In this document: in pieces, positions 52,957 through 64,000 of the stretch
Numbering within the stretch: position 1 is the stretch's first letter
Layout: each line of letters begins with the position of its first letter
Origin: Ciborinia camelliae
Lineage: Eukaryota; Ascomycota; Leotiomycetes; Helotiales; Sclerotiniaceae
DNA length: 64,000 nucleotides
Assembly: GCA_025890175.1 (NCBI GenBank)
Contig: JANPYM010000013.1
Span: forward strand, 442,013 to 506,012
Direction of reading: 5' to 3'
Program-made: the position numbers and the translations under genes
Notes under the pieces: model-generated
The model's database searches: none
What the model was told of the DNA's origin: nothing
Seen by the model: only the letters and a program-made list of their open reading frames with translations

Positions 52957-53541
52957 GGGGTTTGTGTATATAAAGTAGAATGGGTTGGTTAACTCGCTCG
53001 CACAGATATTAGAAATTGATGTAGGTGGATGGCTGGTTGGAGTTCAGGAGTTTGGGTTGCTAGGTCACGCTCTTCTGCGCAGCATTCATGTCGGCATTTG
53101 CACCAGAAAGGCAAAATAAAGCATGCATTGATTGGAGATACCAAAAACGAGAACTAATGTACCGTCTTCAAATTCGATTCAATACTCCATGTGCAGTACA
53201 CCCCGTCGTCTTTCTTTGTGAGGGAACACATATTGTTCATTTGGCAAATGGGCGATGAGAATGAAATGGATATCATGGTAATGTGTGCAAGGAGAATATC
53301 TCTCGTATAAGAATTTCATCGATCCTTTCCTTCCCTCGCGCGTCTAATATTTAACAGCCGTTAAAAATCGGTGTGGCTGATAGCCATTTTCAGCCACACG
53401 CCACACGCCACACGCCACACGCCTCACGCCTCACGCCTCACGCCTCATATATCTTTTGGTAAGAGCACACTGTGGAGGCAGGAATGGTTAGTAAACCATT
53501 ACGTAATCATTTCCTTTATTCAGTTAGTATAAATATCTATT
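52957..53541. other. Intergenic with a hairpin and a heptamer repeat
   Basis: A perfect 10-bp inverted repeat GTGTGGCTGA/TCAGCCACAC (53371-53399, 9-nt loop) runs directly into ACACGCC/TCACGCC heptamers (53393-53446). No gene is seen. Confidence 0.7.
53393..53446. repeat. ACACGCC/TCACGCC heptamer tract
   Basis: About seven tandem heptamers; the first half has the ACACGCC form and the second half TCACGCC. Confidence 0.9.
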
Positions 53542-54527
53542 TTAGCTAGCAAATAATGAAATCATCCCTTTCCCACTTAATACAAAACTCCCGACCTTAC
53601 AACACGGTATTCCTCGACCAACTACTAGCATCAATGATTCCTGCATTATTGATAGAGAACTAGCAATCATGTTCCATTTAACTTTGGATGCTTTGACCGA
53701 AAGGACAAGATGCATCTCGCCGCGAAAACTAAACTGGTCCTCAGTGTGGCTAGGCGTTTCCAAATCTCGTGACATGATGATATCAATGAGGTGATCGACT
53801 GGAACTTAAATCTTACAATCAGTCGATGTACAGATCAGAATTCTGACCGCCACCTTTGATCTCGGGTCCGATGGAAACTTTATACTAAGGTATTTCGTTC
53901 CTCTTATCATCAACGAAACTGAAAATTGATCACGCCTTAAACCTTCTCGATGACGAGTGTCGTTGAAGCTAAACTCTGGGGAAATGAAAGTTACGAAACG
54001 AAACGTCAGCTCATAGGTTTCACCAATCAAGAATCTTAGGGGGTTGCGGCTCTAATAGGGGAAAATATCTGACATACATGTTGGAGTACAGTATTTTCAT
54101 CAAGTTTCAATAAAGAACAAGTATGGTAGGGATATGATACCGGTACTATAAATATTTTATTTCTAGTACGTACGCAATAAAGTATCCCAATGAGCTTGTT
54201 CCTGGGGTCAAAACGGGCTTACAATGGCGATGGACAATTCATATGGAGTTTTCCATGTAAATCCGGTCAAATATCCCCAAGAAATTGTAACGGTGAGCTT
54301 GAGTGAAACCTTATGGTTATTCTTACAGTTCGGGCCAGAGAGAACTAGATCCCCGCAAACTAAGATTGTAAGCACAAGTTCTAAAAGTTCGAGAACTGCA
54401 ATAATCTCATTACCTAGGTATTTGTAATTCATCGCATACGCCTAGATTTTGGCATCAGAGAAGGCAGGCGTATGTGGAGCCTCCGGTTTAATGCCATCTG
54501 AAGTTTCAGGCTTACTCATTCATCGAT
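53542..54527 (-). pseudogene. Unidentified gene or relic on the minus strand
   Basis: Minus-strand reading gives a short leader MSKPETSDGIKPEAPHTP (about 54527-54453). It then gives protein-like blocks FRFVTFISPEFSFNDTRHRE with RRDQFSVSLMIRGTKYLSIK (53806-54030), and DQFSFRGEMHLVLSVKASK (53542-53775). Stops and frame changes separate them. Some joins could be introns, but I could not find a consistent phase-matched model. The family is not recognised. A beta-rich domain is suggested by alternating hydrophobics. Confidence 0.4.
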
Positions 54528-54745
54528 TTGTTGATTTTAGAATTTATAAACGCAAGATGGTGTGCTCGATGGGATCGATGGTGCCATGTCACTTGGGTTC
54601 ATCTTATATAGGCAAATTCCCCAGTAAAGGTTTCTTTCCTCAGACTACTTTCAAACCATTCTCATTTCTTGAACCTCTAGAATAGGTATCGATATTTATT
54701 TCTCGAACAAACATATCAATCAATTATTCCTACAAATTTCACATA

Positions 54746-55951
54746 ATGGCTCCTTCACTAGAAGTTGGTCTTGAACAAGCTCCAACTCAAGTGGGCCTAC
54801 CCGCTTTTTTCCCAACCAAAGTCACATCCACCACCCCCAGATCAGTCCTTTCCTATTCCCCAGGCCGCACTATAGTCGAGAAGCATGATACCTACGAATA
54901 TGAAGACCTCCGTCCTTCATTCCCCGATAGGAAATGGTCAGCTCTAGAAGAACTCCCCTATTCAGACAAAGGACTTTTAGGTTCAGACACCTTTAAAGAT
55001 CTCCTGGCCACTGCCACCGACGTATTTGACTATGTCCCCAAAATTGGTACTGAAGTTCATGGCGTTGATCTAGCCAATTTAACAGATGCCGCCAAAAACG
55101 ATCTTGCTCGACTCATTTCAATGCGTGGCGTCGTCTTTTTCCGCAATCAAAAGAACTTCGACATAGAAGCCCAACGCAAACTAGGTTCTTATTTTGGAAC
55201 TCTCCATAAACATGCCACTACTTCAGTTCCAAAGCGGGGTGGTCTGGATGATGTACATGTGGTATATACCGACGAGAATTCCAAGGATCAGAGGGCACTT
55301 TTCACACCTACTTTTCTCTGGCACTCAGATGTAACATACGAGATCCAACCACCCTCCTATACCTCACTCAAAGTTCTCACCGGACCCTCTCGGGGCGGTG
55401 GTGGCGATACTCTATGGTCTTCACAATATGCAGCTTATGATGCACTTTCTGCACCAATGCAAAAATATCTCGAATCACTTACCGCACTCCACGCCTCTCA
55501 TCTACAAGCCGAGGGATCAAGAGCTTTGGGTAGACCAGTTAGAAGAGATCCAATCACTACCGAACATCCACTTATTCGTTCACACCCTGTCACCGGGTGG
55601 AAATCACTATTCTTCAACCCAGGATTCGTTACCAAAATCGTTGGAATACCCAAAGTTGAAAGCGACGTTATTCTCGCATACTTGAATGAGGTGGTCTCCA
55701 CAACTCAAGAACTGCATGTGAGGTTTCAATGGGGAAAGGATGATGTGGCGTTTTGGGATAATAGAATCTCGAATCATACGGCTTCGTATGGATTTGCGCC
55801 GCATAGGAGACATGCAGTTCGTGTGTGTTGTCATGGGGAGAAACCGGTGCTGGAAGTGGGGGCGAGGAGTCAGGAGGAAGAATTAGGGGGGCGTTATGGA
55901 TTGCCGGTTGTCAATAAGGATGGGAGTGGACAGAGCAATTATAATGACTGA
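54746..55951 (+). CDS. TauD/TfdA-family Fe(II)/2-oxoglutarate dioxygenase (sulfonate/taurine type)
   Basis: A single exon of 401 aa. The core starts near residue 95 (VPKIGTEVHGVDLANL), as in TauD and yeast Jlp1. The Fe(II)-binding facial triad is visible as WHSDVTY (His193, Asp195) and the distal His344 in SNHTASYGF. The 2-oxoglutarate-binding Arg is probably Arg359 in RRHAVRV. GGGGDTLWSS after the first His is the usual TauD loop. Enzymes of this family hydroxylate sulfonates such as taurine to release sulfite, or act on related substrates such as phenoxyacetates; the substrate here is not determined. The ~90-residue N-terminal extension before the core is typical of fungal members. There is no signal peptide. 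Confidence 0.93.
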   Translation: MAPSLEVGLEQAPTQVGLPAFFPTKVTSTTPRSVLSYSPGRTIVEKHDTYEYEDLRPSFPDRKWSALEELPYSDKGLLGSDTFKDLLATATDVFDYVPKIGTEVHGVDLANLTDAAKNDLARLISMRGVVFFRNQKNFDIEAQRKLGSYFGTLHKHATTSVPKRGGLDDVHVVYTDENSKDQRALFTPTFLWHSDVTYEIQPPSYTSLKVLTGPSRGGGGDTLWSSQYAAYDALSAPMQKYLESLTALHASHLQAEGSRALGRPVRRDPITTEHPLIRSHPVTGWKSLFFNPGFVTKIVGIPKVESDVILAYLNEVVSTTQELHVRFQWGKDDVAFWDNRISNHTASYGFAPHRRHAVRVCCHGEKPVLEVGARSQEEELGGRYGLPVVNKDGSGQSNYND

Positions 55952-56701
55952 AGTCAGAGGTCTGGGAACTTTTATACAGTTATCTGTATTTAATATGGAG
56001 TTTGGGAAGCGGAGAGTTTAATTTTACTAGATTCTTGGGAATTTGGTTGGTTCCTGGTAGCTTTAGACCAATGCTATATTCATGCTGTGTAGGCCCATAG
56101 TAAGTTTTCATAATGATAAATTATATATAAGCAATTGATCAGATATCATAAATCTCTCTTTCACACATTTAATAGTCGTCGTTGTCAAGATTCATAGACA
56201 CAGAGGTGAAATATACTACACGTATCATGTATCGCGTGCTATTTGCTGGTATTTAGGTAACCCTAAGTGAGGAATATATCAGTCTTGAAAGACCACTTGA
56301 GAGTAGGTAGCTCATACCTTCTTGTTACTTACTATGAGGCTATTATTCTGGTTGAGCAGTGTGGAATTTATTCTTGAACTGTAGATACTACTACCTCTCT
56401 CAAGTGAGGCCTAGCGTTACGTGTCAACAAAATGTATCTTCATTTCACTTTCACTTTCACTTCCATGCATTACACAACTACCCAATATATATATTATCAT
56501 TGTACTTGATTACATTTATCATTTTTATCAAAAAGAATTGATGAAATGTCTTGAACATCTCGTAGTTATCTTTCCCTCCCCTTCAGTCAATTCATCTGGA
56601 ACAATTGACGAATTGGATAATTCCCAGTGAGCTTCAGGTGGTTCGTCGTTTTTTGACCAACATATCTTTCCTACAAATACAATCATATCATAGACTGCAC
56701 T
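55952..56701. other. Intergenic, no gene seen
   Basis: 3' flank of the dioxygenase and 5' flank of the next gene, both on the plus strand. It contains a CACTTT repeat (56446-56465). Nothing else is supported. Confidence 0.55.
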
Positions 56702-59700
56702 ATGGATGATGCCATGGATTCTCGAGAGGATACTATTGATCATCTCACGAGTTCTCAAGAGGATACAATGGATTATACTATGGATCATGCTCATCATCAT
56801 CAGGAGAGTACGATGGATTATACTATGAATAATGAGGCGACAAACCAAACATTGTCTCAACTACCAGATGCGAGCGATCTTTCGGAAGAGGAAGATGACC
56901 CCCCGATCCTTGAGCTCGCTCGTTCGATTGGTATAGCTCGAGATCATCAACTTGATGATACATCAGTCGATGACTTACTCTTGATGAAGGAAAATATTAA
57001 TCATACCTTCTTAAACGATCTAAACCAAGATCATCTCCCACAACTCGATATACAAGTCACCATTAATCTCGATGAACGGCTATTCGTATCTCAAGGTGCC
57101 GCACGACTTCTCGGATCCGTGGCACAAAATGAAAGCCAAGAATCAATTGATGCTCTGATATATCCTTTGCTTGGTGGTAGTAGAGATGTTAAAAAGATGC
57201 GACTCGAATTACCATTATTGCGCAGTGACCATGAATCCGATGTTAGAGGATTTTCAAGAAAAGATGGGTTTGAATTGAAGCCTAAAGATATCAAGCTTCC
57301 ATTGGAGTTGGTTAGCATCGAGAATAACGAGGGGCTGGAATTTCCACCAGATTTCTACAATTTCGAAACAGAGACATTCGAGACCATTGCAAATGAGAAG
57401 ATTGAGGTGACGAGAAATTCGATGATCTATCTTCAAACGGCCTTGAAAGTCACATTGACAAGAGATGACGAACAAGAGATTTGGGAGAGCGTGAGAACAC
57501 ATTCAAGGGTGAGATTTGATCGCTTTATAATTCAACATACCCCAGACTAACAATCTCAGAAATTTCCCATCTCGAATCATGTTACACCACCGCTTTCTCC
57601 GATATTAGCATCATTACCTGATAGCCCTCTCCATTTTCTGCCTTCGGGCTGCGAAATACCATTGTATTCGGATCCTGAATCTCTCACTTCGCTGGATCTT
57701 GAGAAAATTGAGGATGAGGTGTTCAGGGAAGATCTGCCAACTCCGATTCGCGATCGACATAATAATCAAGCAATACCCTCGACGTCCGGTAATCAATGCG
57801 TAAAGCTTGGAGATCTATATTCTCCACCAGAATGTATAAAATTCTTTGACCCATCTTCTTCTCCTTTAGAAAAGAAACACACCGTTGTGGAAAATATGAA
57901 AATAGAAGAGCTCTTGACACCACCGAAGCCGTTGGAAGAATCGGGACCCAAGAGCGTACGCTTCAGTAACATTGTGGAGGAACTGTTAATTAGCAGTCGA
58001 CCCCAATCTGGATTCTCCGAGCCTATTCTTGAGACTAAATTCTTTGAAGAAGCATTCGGCGAAAGTGGAGAGCAAGCAAAACATCGAGTTGAGCAAGAGA
58101 GACTCGCGGATACAAGAAATCGTGTCGAAGTTCCTGCGATGGATTTCAGTATACCTGGACCTCCATGGTTGAAAAAAAAGTTTCATAGCGTCAACGCTGC
58201 CAGTTCAATGTTGAGATATCTCATTGATGACGTCGGAATTGACCTTTCTGAGCGTTGGCCTGGTATCAAGAAGCTACACACGAAGTTACCATGGATACCG
58301 TTCAAACATGATCTGGGCAATGCTTTGGAGGAGTCATTAGATGATGAGAATACTTGGGAGTCATTCGTGCATGGCCAGGAAGATAATAAAGTGATAACAA
58401 GTTCGGATCTTACCTGGAAAATGGAAGGCTTGCGAGTTCTTCGGCAGGAAGCGGACGACGACGATGACGAACTTGAAACGGGTAGTTTTTCCAAAGGAGA
58501 GGATGACATATCATCATTGCCTAGAAAACGAAAGTCGGAAATGGAAGATATCGAGCACCGACAGAAGCAAGGACATCAAGATTCTCAAACTCGTGAAGCT
58601 AGAGTACAAGGAATTCGCCCGTTGATCAGCCAAGGTATGCGAAATGATATATCAAAAATGCAAGACAATATTAAGACAAAGAGGGGCCAACTAGATAGCG
58701 AAGAGAAAAGTTCTTTACATGGAGGCATATTCTCAGCTAAAGATGGACTGAGCAATTTCATGGAAATTCGAGGAGCAAAAAAGCCGAAGCTTATGGAAAG
58801 CGCTCACTTCCAGGCTCCCAATGCGCCACTTATACCTCCGAATCAGCAATCTCTCACAAAAGAGTCCCAAATTCAAGATGCCTCCAGTGCGACAACCCAT
58901 TCACCTCTCCCAACTCCAACAATTACAACTCCAACAACCCCCATCTCCATAATCCTCTCCTCCACCATCCTTAAAAACCGCCCTCTAATGCGCTCCCTCC
59001 AAACTCTCCTCCCCACCCTCCAAATCTGCGAACGTGATTTCTCCGCCCATAACACTACCATATGGAATCCTGGATCTGTTGTCCGCTCTCCTATCACTTC
59101 TACACTAACCCATGAAGCCGATATGATCATTTCTCCTACCACTGGACTCATTCTTACAACTTTGCAACATATTAAGCAGAAACCATTACCTGGACATAAA
59201 ACTGCGGTTCCAATTCGCGATCGATTGGAAAAGGTGAGTGGGAGGTATGAGGATTTGATTCTTCTAGTTTCTTCCCCATCGACTGGATTGGGAGATAGTG
59301 ATTGTCTTGCCTGGGCCGACTTTGTGGGTTTCACGTTGACCCTGCAAGCGAGTATTATTGTGAATTATGTCCCAGTTGATACAACCAATGCTGAAGATCA
59401 AGCAATGGCGAAATATATATCACACCTCATTATTCAACACCACATCCCTTCTGCCACTAATCTAGAGCTCCTAGACCAAGAATCATACTGGGAGATATGG
59501 CTTCGAAGAGCGGGCATGAATGCTTATGCAGCACAAGCTACAATTTCCGAACTCAAGGCACCGGGACAGAGATGTAGTCCTGGAGATGAGGGATACGAGC
59601 TGGAGATGCAAATGGTTAATGAACAGGGCCCGTATGGGTTAGCTTTATTTGTACTGATGGGAGTGGCGGATAGAGTGAAGAGATTGGGCGGGTTGGTTGG

Positions 59701-59752
59701 GAGGGGGGTGTTGGAACGGGTTGGCAGGGCTGTTGATCAAACATGGGAGTAG
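56702..59752 (+). CDS. Large protein with conserved C-terminal domain (DUF7102-like; possible SHOC1/Zip2 relative)
   Basis: There are two exons (56702-57508 and 57560-59752) with a 51-bp GTGAGA...CTCAG intron, phase 0, giving 999 aa. The N-terminus is a degenerate Met/Asp/His repeat (DTMDYTMDHAHHH). There follows a conserved segment with DDLLLMKENINHTFLNDLNQ. A long disordered centre ends in a Thr/Pro linker (about residues 700-728). The last ~270 residues form a folded domain: ISIILSSTILKNRPLMRSL, EADMIISPTTGLILTTLQHI, RYEDLILLVSSPS, LISHLIIQHHIPSA-like helices (beginning YISHLIIQ), and ESYWEIWLRRAGMNAYAAQ. Alternating strands with 'ILSS..L', 'EADMIISP' and 'LLV' resemble an XPF-type nuclease fold, and the last motif a helix-hairpin-helix. 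Meiotic Zip2/SHOC1 has that arrangement. This link is my inference. Confidence 0.75.
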
Positions 59753-59970
59753 ATATTTCTAGAGGTGGCGAAATAGGAGAGTGGGTGCTAGTCTGTGAGG
59801 TGATGTATATGTGGCTGTTGATTTATGACTGTAAACACTCAGATTGTAGCTGACGAAAATCTCGCTGGATATATGGAATATGTACTTGCCCTTATGGCTA
59901 TAGATGGGCCAAGCAAGGGTTGCTGGATATGCGCAGACTTAAAACAAGAAGGAAGATATATATATCCATG

Positions 59971-61521
59971 TTATAAACTCCATACCTTCAGACTGTTATC
60001 TGGTGCTCTACCTGTAGCATTAGATATTCTGGACGGAGATTTCTGCGAGTCTGAAGCGCTTTCATCATCGGAGTTATCCTCACCCGAGTCACTAGATGTA
60101 CCATCATGATCAGTATGTGGCTCAGCCCTTTGTCCAGAACAAGTCGCTACTACTGTTCCAGATGGATGTAATACTGTCGAGCCTATCGGATCTGTGGTTT
60201 TCAAGTTAGCATACAAAGGCACAACATAAGAGTTGGTAAACATAAGAGTTGGTAAACATAGCGATGAATGCAAACAAGAAGATAAACTGTACCATCATGA
60301 GCCCTCCACTCCCAATCCGACCTACACCCCCCTTCCTTGCCCCCCACGCCCTCCCAAACCCTAACAACCCCATCCGTCCCACCCGCCCAAATCTCCATCC
60401 CGTTACTCCCCTCAAAACAACTAACCCCCATCCTCTGGTTCGTCACCGCCGCCCTTCCCTCTAGCCAACTCACCAATTTCCCCGTCACCCTAACATCATA
60501 AACCAAAACCCCGCTACTTCTCCGCTCCGCAACCCATAAATATCTTCCACATCCACTCCACCCCATCTCACTAATTCCTTGTCCCCCAATCCCTGCTTCT
60601 GCATCCGCTGCTGATGAAATATCCCACGTCGCAACCGTACCGCCAAGCCCGGAAGCATCATAGAGACCAACCCAACGTGTCCATGTTCCCGCTGCTAGAA
60701 TACTGGTACCGGTGTTTTGATCCGTAGATGGTTGGAGCGATAACGCACTCACAATTCCGCGCATACCGACGCCGCCTCCTTTCATTTTATGCCGTTTAGA
60801 AGGGATAGTAGGGAGACGGGTCGTCGGTCCCGATCCATTACGAGAGATATCGAAGTGGGAAATGAGACAATCTGTTCCGGTTAGGAAATGAGATCCTGGT
60901 GAGCTCCAGAGGATCGAAGCGGGGGTGAGATATTTTTCGGTGGTGGGACAGATTAGATTGTAGGAGGCTTGGGGGGTCGATATTGGTGAGAGTGTGTTTG
61001 AGAGGCGAATGGGAAGGGAACTGGGACAGCTGAGGTAGAGGGTTGTGCTGGGATCGGAGAGTGTGTAGTGGGGGTAGGGCGCGATACAATTTAGGGAGGT
61101 GGGGAAGGTGTGTGTTGTGTAGGGGAGGAGGGTTTTAGAGGAGGAGGGGTCGTCAAGGAGAGTGGGGGGCAGGATGAATGTCCGGATTTTGTTGTCGACA
61201 GAGGAGGTTAGGAGAGTTGTCCCGTCTGGTGTCCTGTTGATTTTAGTAATTGCAAATCTCGATCAAGAAGATCCAAGCGCTATAAGTATCATACCATTGT
61301 GTACTTTTAAAATAATTAACTTCCAAATCCTCATCCCTCATTTCTTGACCTTGACCTCCTCTCTGCCCCACATCTTGCACACCTTCTACTCCCTCTTGAC
61401 CCGCCGGGGCATCCTTTTCTAGTAAATTCCTTTCGCGCACATGAGACGATGCAATGGAGCAGGAATAAGTATTATTGGTAGAAGCTACGAGATTTGGTTT
61501 CTTATTTATTGTCTCCATCAT
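59971..61521 (-). CDS. WD40 protein of the WDR79/TCAB1 (Swt21) type
   Basis: There are three exons (61521-61295, 61233-60293, 60191-59971); intron phases match, and the product is 462 aa. The N-terminal exon ends EVNYFKSTQW, continuing TPDGTTLLTSSVDNKIRTF in exon 2. This corresponds to the first WD40 blade of TCAB1/WDR79 ('FLKGCKWSPDG' type). Later blades include SILWSSPGSHFLTGTDCLIS, ISEMGWSGCGRYLWVAERR, WAGGTDGVVRVWE and the C-terminal GSTVLHPSGTVVATCSGQR. The end has an acidic SSDSGEDNSDDESASDS insert and closes with NSLKVWSL. TCAB1 binds CAB-box small Cajal-body RNAs and telomerase RNA in animals; yeast Swt21 is linked to splicing. The gene converges on the 999-aa protein gene with 218 bp between stop codons. 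An ACGCGT box lies 57 bp before its start. Confidence 0.85.
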
Positions 61522-62566
61522 AAAAAATCAATATAAACTGCAAATAACCATCACACCTTTTCTCATTCGTTTGTCGGAAGACGCGTCTCAGCGCGTAAGG
61601 CTGGTTAAACATCTCAAACCTAAAATTAACCTTAAAACTAGCGGCTCGCAAAAGGAGCCAATTGCAATCGATTCAGATTACCGGGCTCGGCTGGTTTGCG
61701 CTTATCGGATCCGGGGCCGAACAGAAATCGGAATTCGGTTTTTGAATTGAATGTGTGGTGATTCTTCCCCGAACCCGAGATGCTCACTTGGTTCAGAGTT
61801 CACGTCGAATATCATTCCTTGATGAAGAACTTTTGTGCAGATGATGTGAGAATATCTTGTGAGTGGTACTCACGGAGCCTGAAACGTATTCTCCCGCCAC
61901 AATACTACCTACCTAGCTAGCGCTCCTACCCAGCCATCAATCGCAGCTCAATCAGTTGATGCTTCCGATGCTGCCACAAAAAGATTAACCGAAGGTTGAT
62001 TGACATACAAGCAAAATGTTTTTTTTTGGCTAGAAGCCCCTTCTATTTATAGTCCTTTGCATCTCAGTATACTAACATCATCATTTCAGGCAAAAGTATT
62101 GTTTGAAATGAAGTCATGTTTTATGCTTTGATGCTGAACTTTTTTTTGGAGACACTAGTAAAACGGAACAACTCTTCGATCTACTATTGTATCATATTAT
62201 AAGAATTTAAGGGTACAAGATCTTGTCAAACCTGAAAGAGGGGCTGAAACCAAACATGACCATCAAGACTGGCGATATCGAATCCTGAATCAATTCCATA
62301 GTCTTCAGAATAGTGATGATGACATAAGATGCTTCGTGCTTATTACTGTCATGAAGTACTTGGCATGACCGAAAGTTCTTCAGCTATGTGATACTTTTTT
62401 GCCTTATATGCGTATACAGTTCATGGGATTTTGAAAGGATTTGGTGTGTCAAAATGTTCTAGTCAAGGGGGATTTCATTATATGATGTGTGCTGAAGGTG
62501 GAATATCTATAGCCACAAGAATATACAGCTATCTTCATCTGAAATTTTATCTTCTCAATTTTTAGC
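61522..62566. promoter_or_regulatory. Upstream region of the WD40 gene with a palindromic ACGCGT box
   Basis: AGACGCGTCT (61579-61588) is a perfect 10-bp palindrome around the MCB core, 57 bp upstream of the WD40 start. The remaining ~950 bp show poly-T tracts and no gene. Confidence 0.4.
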
Positions 62567-63947
62567 ATGACTCAATCAATTGATCCGGCTGAATATGCCA
62601 ATCTCCCAGCGGGATCACCTCCACCGGGTGTGCAGTCAAATTTTGATAACCCCGTGACATTAGCACCGGCCATACACGTTGCTATGGTCGTGTCTTTGAG
62701 TATTGCAGCTGTCTTTCTGATATTGCGATCATACACCAAGCTGTTCGTCGCCAAGATGTGGGGTGCAGATGACTGTGAATCCCCTCTAGTGTTTCCACCT
62801 TATACTCTGCTTACTTAGGTATCTAGGGACATGTCTACCTGGTTTTGTATGATTCTAGGAATCCAACGATTCGACAAAACTAACATTTACAGGTACTAAT
62901 CCTGGCCCATAATGACAATGACCTTGCTTTCACCAGTGCGTTGTTCACAAAGTCCTAGAAACCCTGGGACATGCTAACACAATATTAGTAATGGGACCAG
63001 GAAAGTGTATTGGAATATATCTATGGGACATCCGAGCAATAGCCATTACAAAAGCCTATCCCCAGTAAACACTCTCTCTTTTATTTGATATTGCCATTCC
63101 TAACAATCATGCTCAAACTCTAGAGAAGCTTGGCTGGAGTAAATATTTACCCCGCTGCTGCCTTTTTCTTCAAGCCGTCACTCTTCCTTCTTTACCTACG
63201 TCTTTTCAAACCCAATCCTACGACACGATGGTTAATCAATCTATGGAGGTATCATCGTCTGCGCACTCTTTTACTCCGCCAGTATCATCGGAAGTTGCGT
63301 TCTTTGCATACCGAGCAATCCAAGCATGGGGGCGTGGCTTGCAAAGAACCAAGCATACAATATACCATCCATACGTCTTGCAGTGGCGCAAGCATTCTTC
63401 GGTGTTTTTAGTGCCATTTATCTTTTGATAATACGCATTCAGTCAGTATTCCGATTGCAGCTTCCCACCAGCAGTAAATATGCTGTCAGTGCCATATTTA
63501 TGTTTGGCATCCTGTAAGCACACTCTTTTCATTCCATCTACTCTAGAAAACAAAGATCTTTAGTCTTCTAGCTTGTGATACGCCAAATACAGTGCAATCG
63601 CATGTTCGATCGGAAGTCTCGTGTATCGGTACCGTCTGCTCCATACAAATGATCCTACTTGGATATCTGTAATTGTGTTTACTTTCTCTTCGGCCGAGAT
63701 GTGTGCGGGGATCGTTTGCAGCTCAACGCCTATCCTTGGTAAATTGTTCGGGGGGCGAAACACAAAAGTCTCTCATGCAACTTCAACGAGATATCTGTTT
63801 AGAGGGTCCGGGAAGAAGGTATTCAAGAATAGTGAGACGAGCGGCGAAAGTATTTCAACGCATAGACCGCGTGGCAGTGATCTTCAGAATCACAATTATT
63901 TGGAGCCTGAGAACGTGGAGAATGATCGGGAAAGAAGAAAGATATAG
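62567..63947 (+). pseudogene. Damaged rhodopsin-domain fungal integral membrane protein
   Basis: Exon 1 (62567-62774) encodes an extracellular N-terminus and the first helix (AIHVAMVVSLSIAAVFLILR) ending KMWGADD, as in the fungal 'rhodopsin domain' family (SAT4/CFEM-associated type). Later pieces follow the family order. LWDIRAIAI is at about 63028. AGVNIYPAAAFFFKPSLFLL with LYLRLF is at about 63133. GIIVCALFYSASIIGSCVL and RLAVAQAFFGVFSAIYLL follow in another frame. After an intron (GTAAGC near 63516 to AATACAG at about 63591) comes IACSIGSLVYRYRLL and a polar cytoplasmic tail to 63947. The frame breaks at 63234-63241, where AATC is doubled; removing one copy rejoins the two frames. The segment 62820-63000 also lacks a clean exon. 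The role of these membrane proteins is mostly unknown. Confidence 0.65.
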
Positions 63948-64000
63948 AACAAGGATATGTTTTAATTCTGAGATCTTTGCATTTCCATTTGGCAAGAATT

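Noticed and set aside
59825..60109. Plus-strand frame opposite the WD40 gene terminal exon
   Set aside because: Antisense to the acidic C-terminal insert; no independent support.

Overview
This is filamentous ascomycete nuclear DNA. Genes are mostly single-exon or interrupted by short GT-AG introns of about 50-100 bp, often with CTAAC-like branch points. The gene set includes DEAD-box Dbp7, Nup49, Fip1, an XAP5 protein, pantothenate synthetase, a Sim4-complex CENP-L/Fta1 protein and a Whi5/Nrm1-type repressor. Decayed families typical of Pezizomycotina are also present: HET, DUF6604, BTB and rhodopsin-like integral membrane proteins. The style of the BTB and DUF6604 genes, the AT-rich spacers and the C-to-T decay of duplications suggest a leotiomycete, probably Sclerotiniaceae (Botrytis/Sclerotinia). 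That placement is an inference.

Layout. 0-4 kb: a broken DUF6604 gene and a BTB/POZ gene with one homopolymer frameshift. 5-10 kb: the Whi5/Nrm1-like repressor (-) behind a long microsatellite-rich spacer, then Fta1/CENP-L (-). 10.5-13 kb: gene-free, with a cluster of palindromes and an ~840 bp octamer array carrying four palindrome cassettes. 13-16 kb: a small secreted protein and poorly supported ORFs. 16-20.4 kb: divergent PAN6 (-) and DBP7 (+). 21-24.4 kb: a heavily mutated HET gene and an AT-rich inverted array. 24.5-26.7 kb: divergent HAD hydrolase (-) and TTC1-like TPR protein (+). 28-36 kb: a Ser/Pro-rich ORF, XAP5 (-), a two-HKD phospholipase D-like protein (-), a transition-mutated 154-bp tandem duplication and an F-box gene (-). 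The F-box start codon abuts a 33-copy 26-bp minisatellite. 37-49 kb: gene-poor, with one well-defined 712-aa orphan (-), pseudogene traces, a 108-bp tandem repeat and a spurious assembly gap. 49.7-53 kb: divergent FIP1 (-) and NUP49 (+). 54.7-64 kb: a TauD-type dioxygenase (+), a 999-aa protein with a conserved C-terminal domain (+), a WDR79/TCAB1-like WD40 protein (-) and a damaged rhodopsin-domain membrane protein (+).

The conserved genes are unrelated housekeeping functions: ribosome biogenesis, nuclear pore, polyadenylation, cell-cycle transcription, kinetochore and CoA synthesis. Several are arranged head-to-head over short shared promoters. I see no operon-like or defence-island system. 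The most unusual content lies in the repeats and in the clear record of gene decay between conserved blocks.
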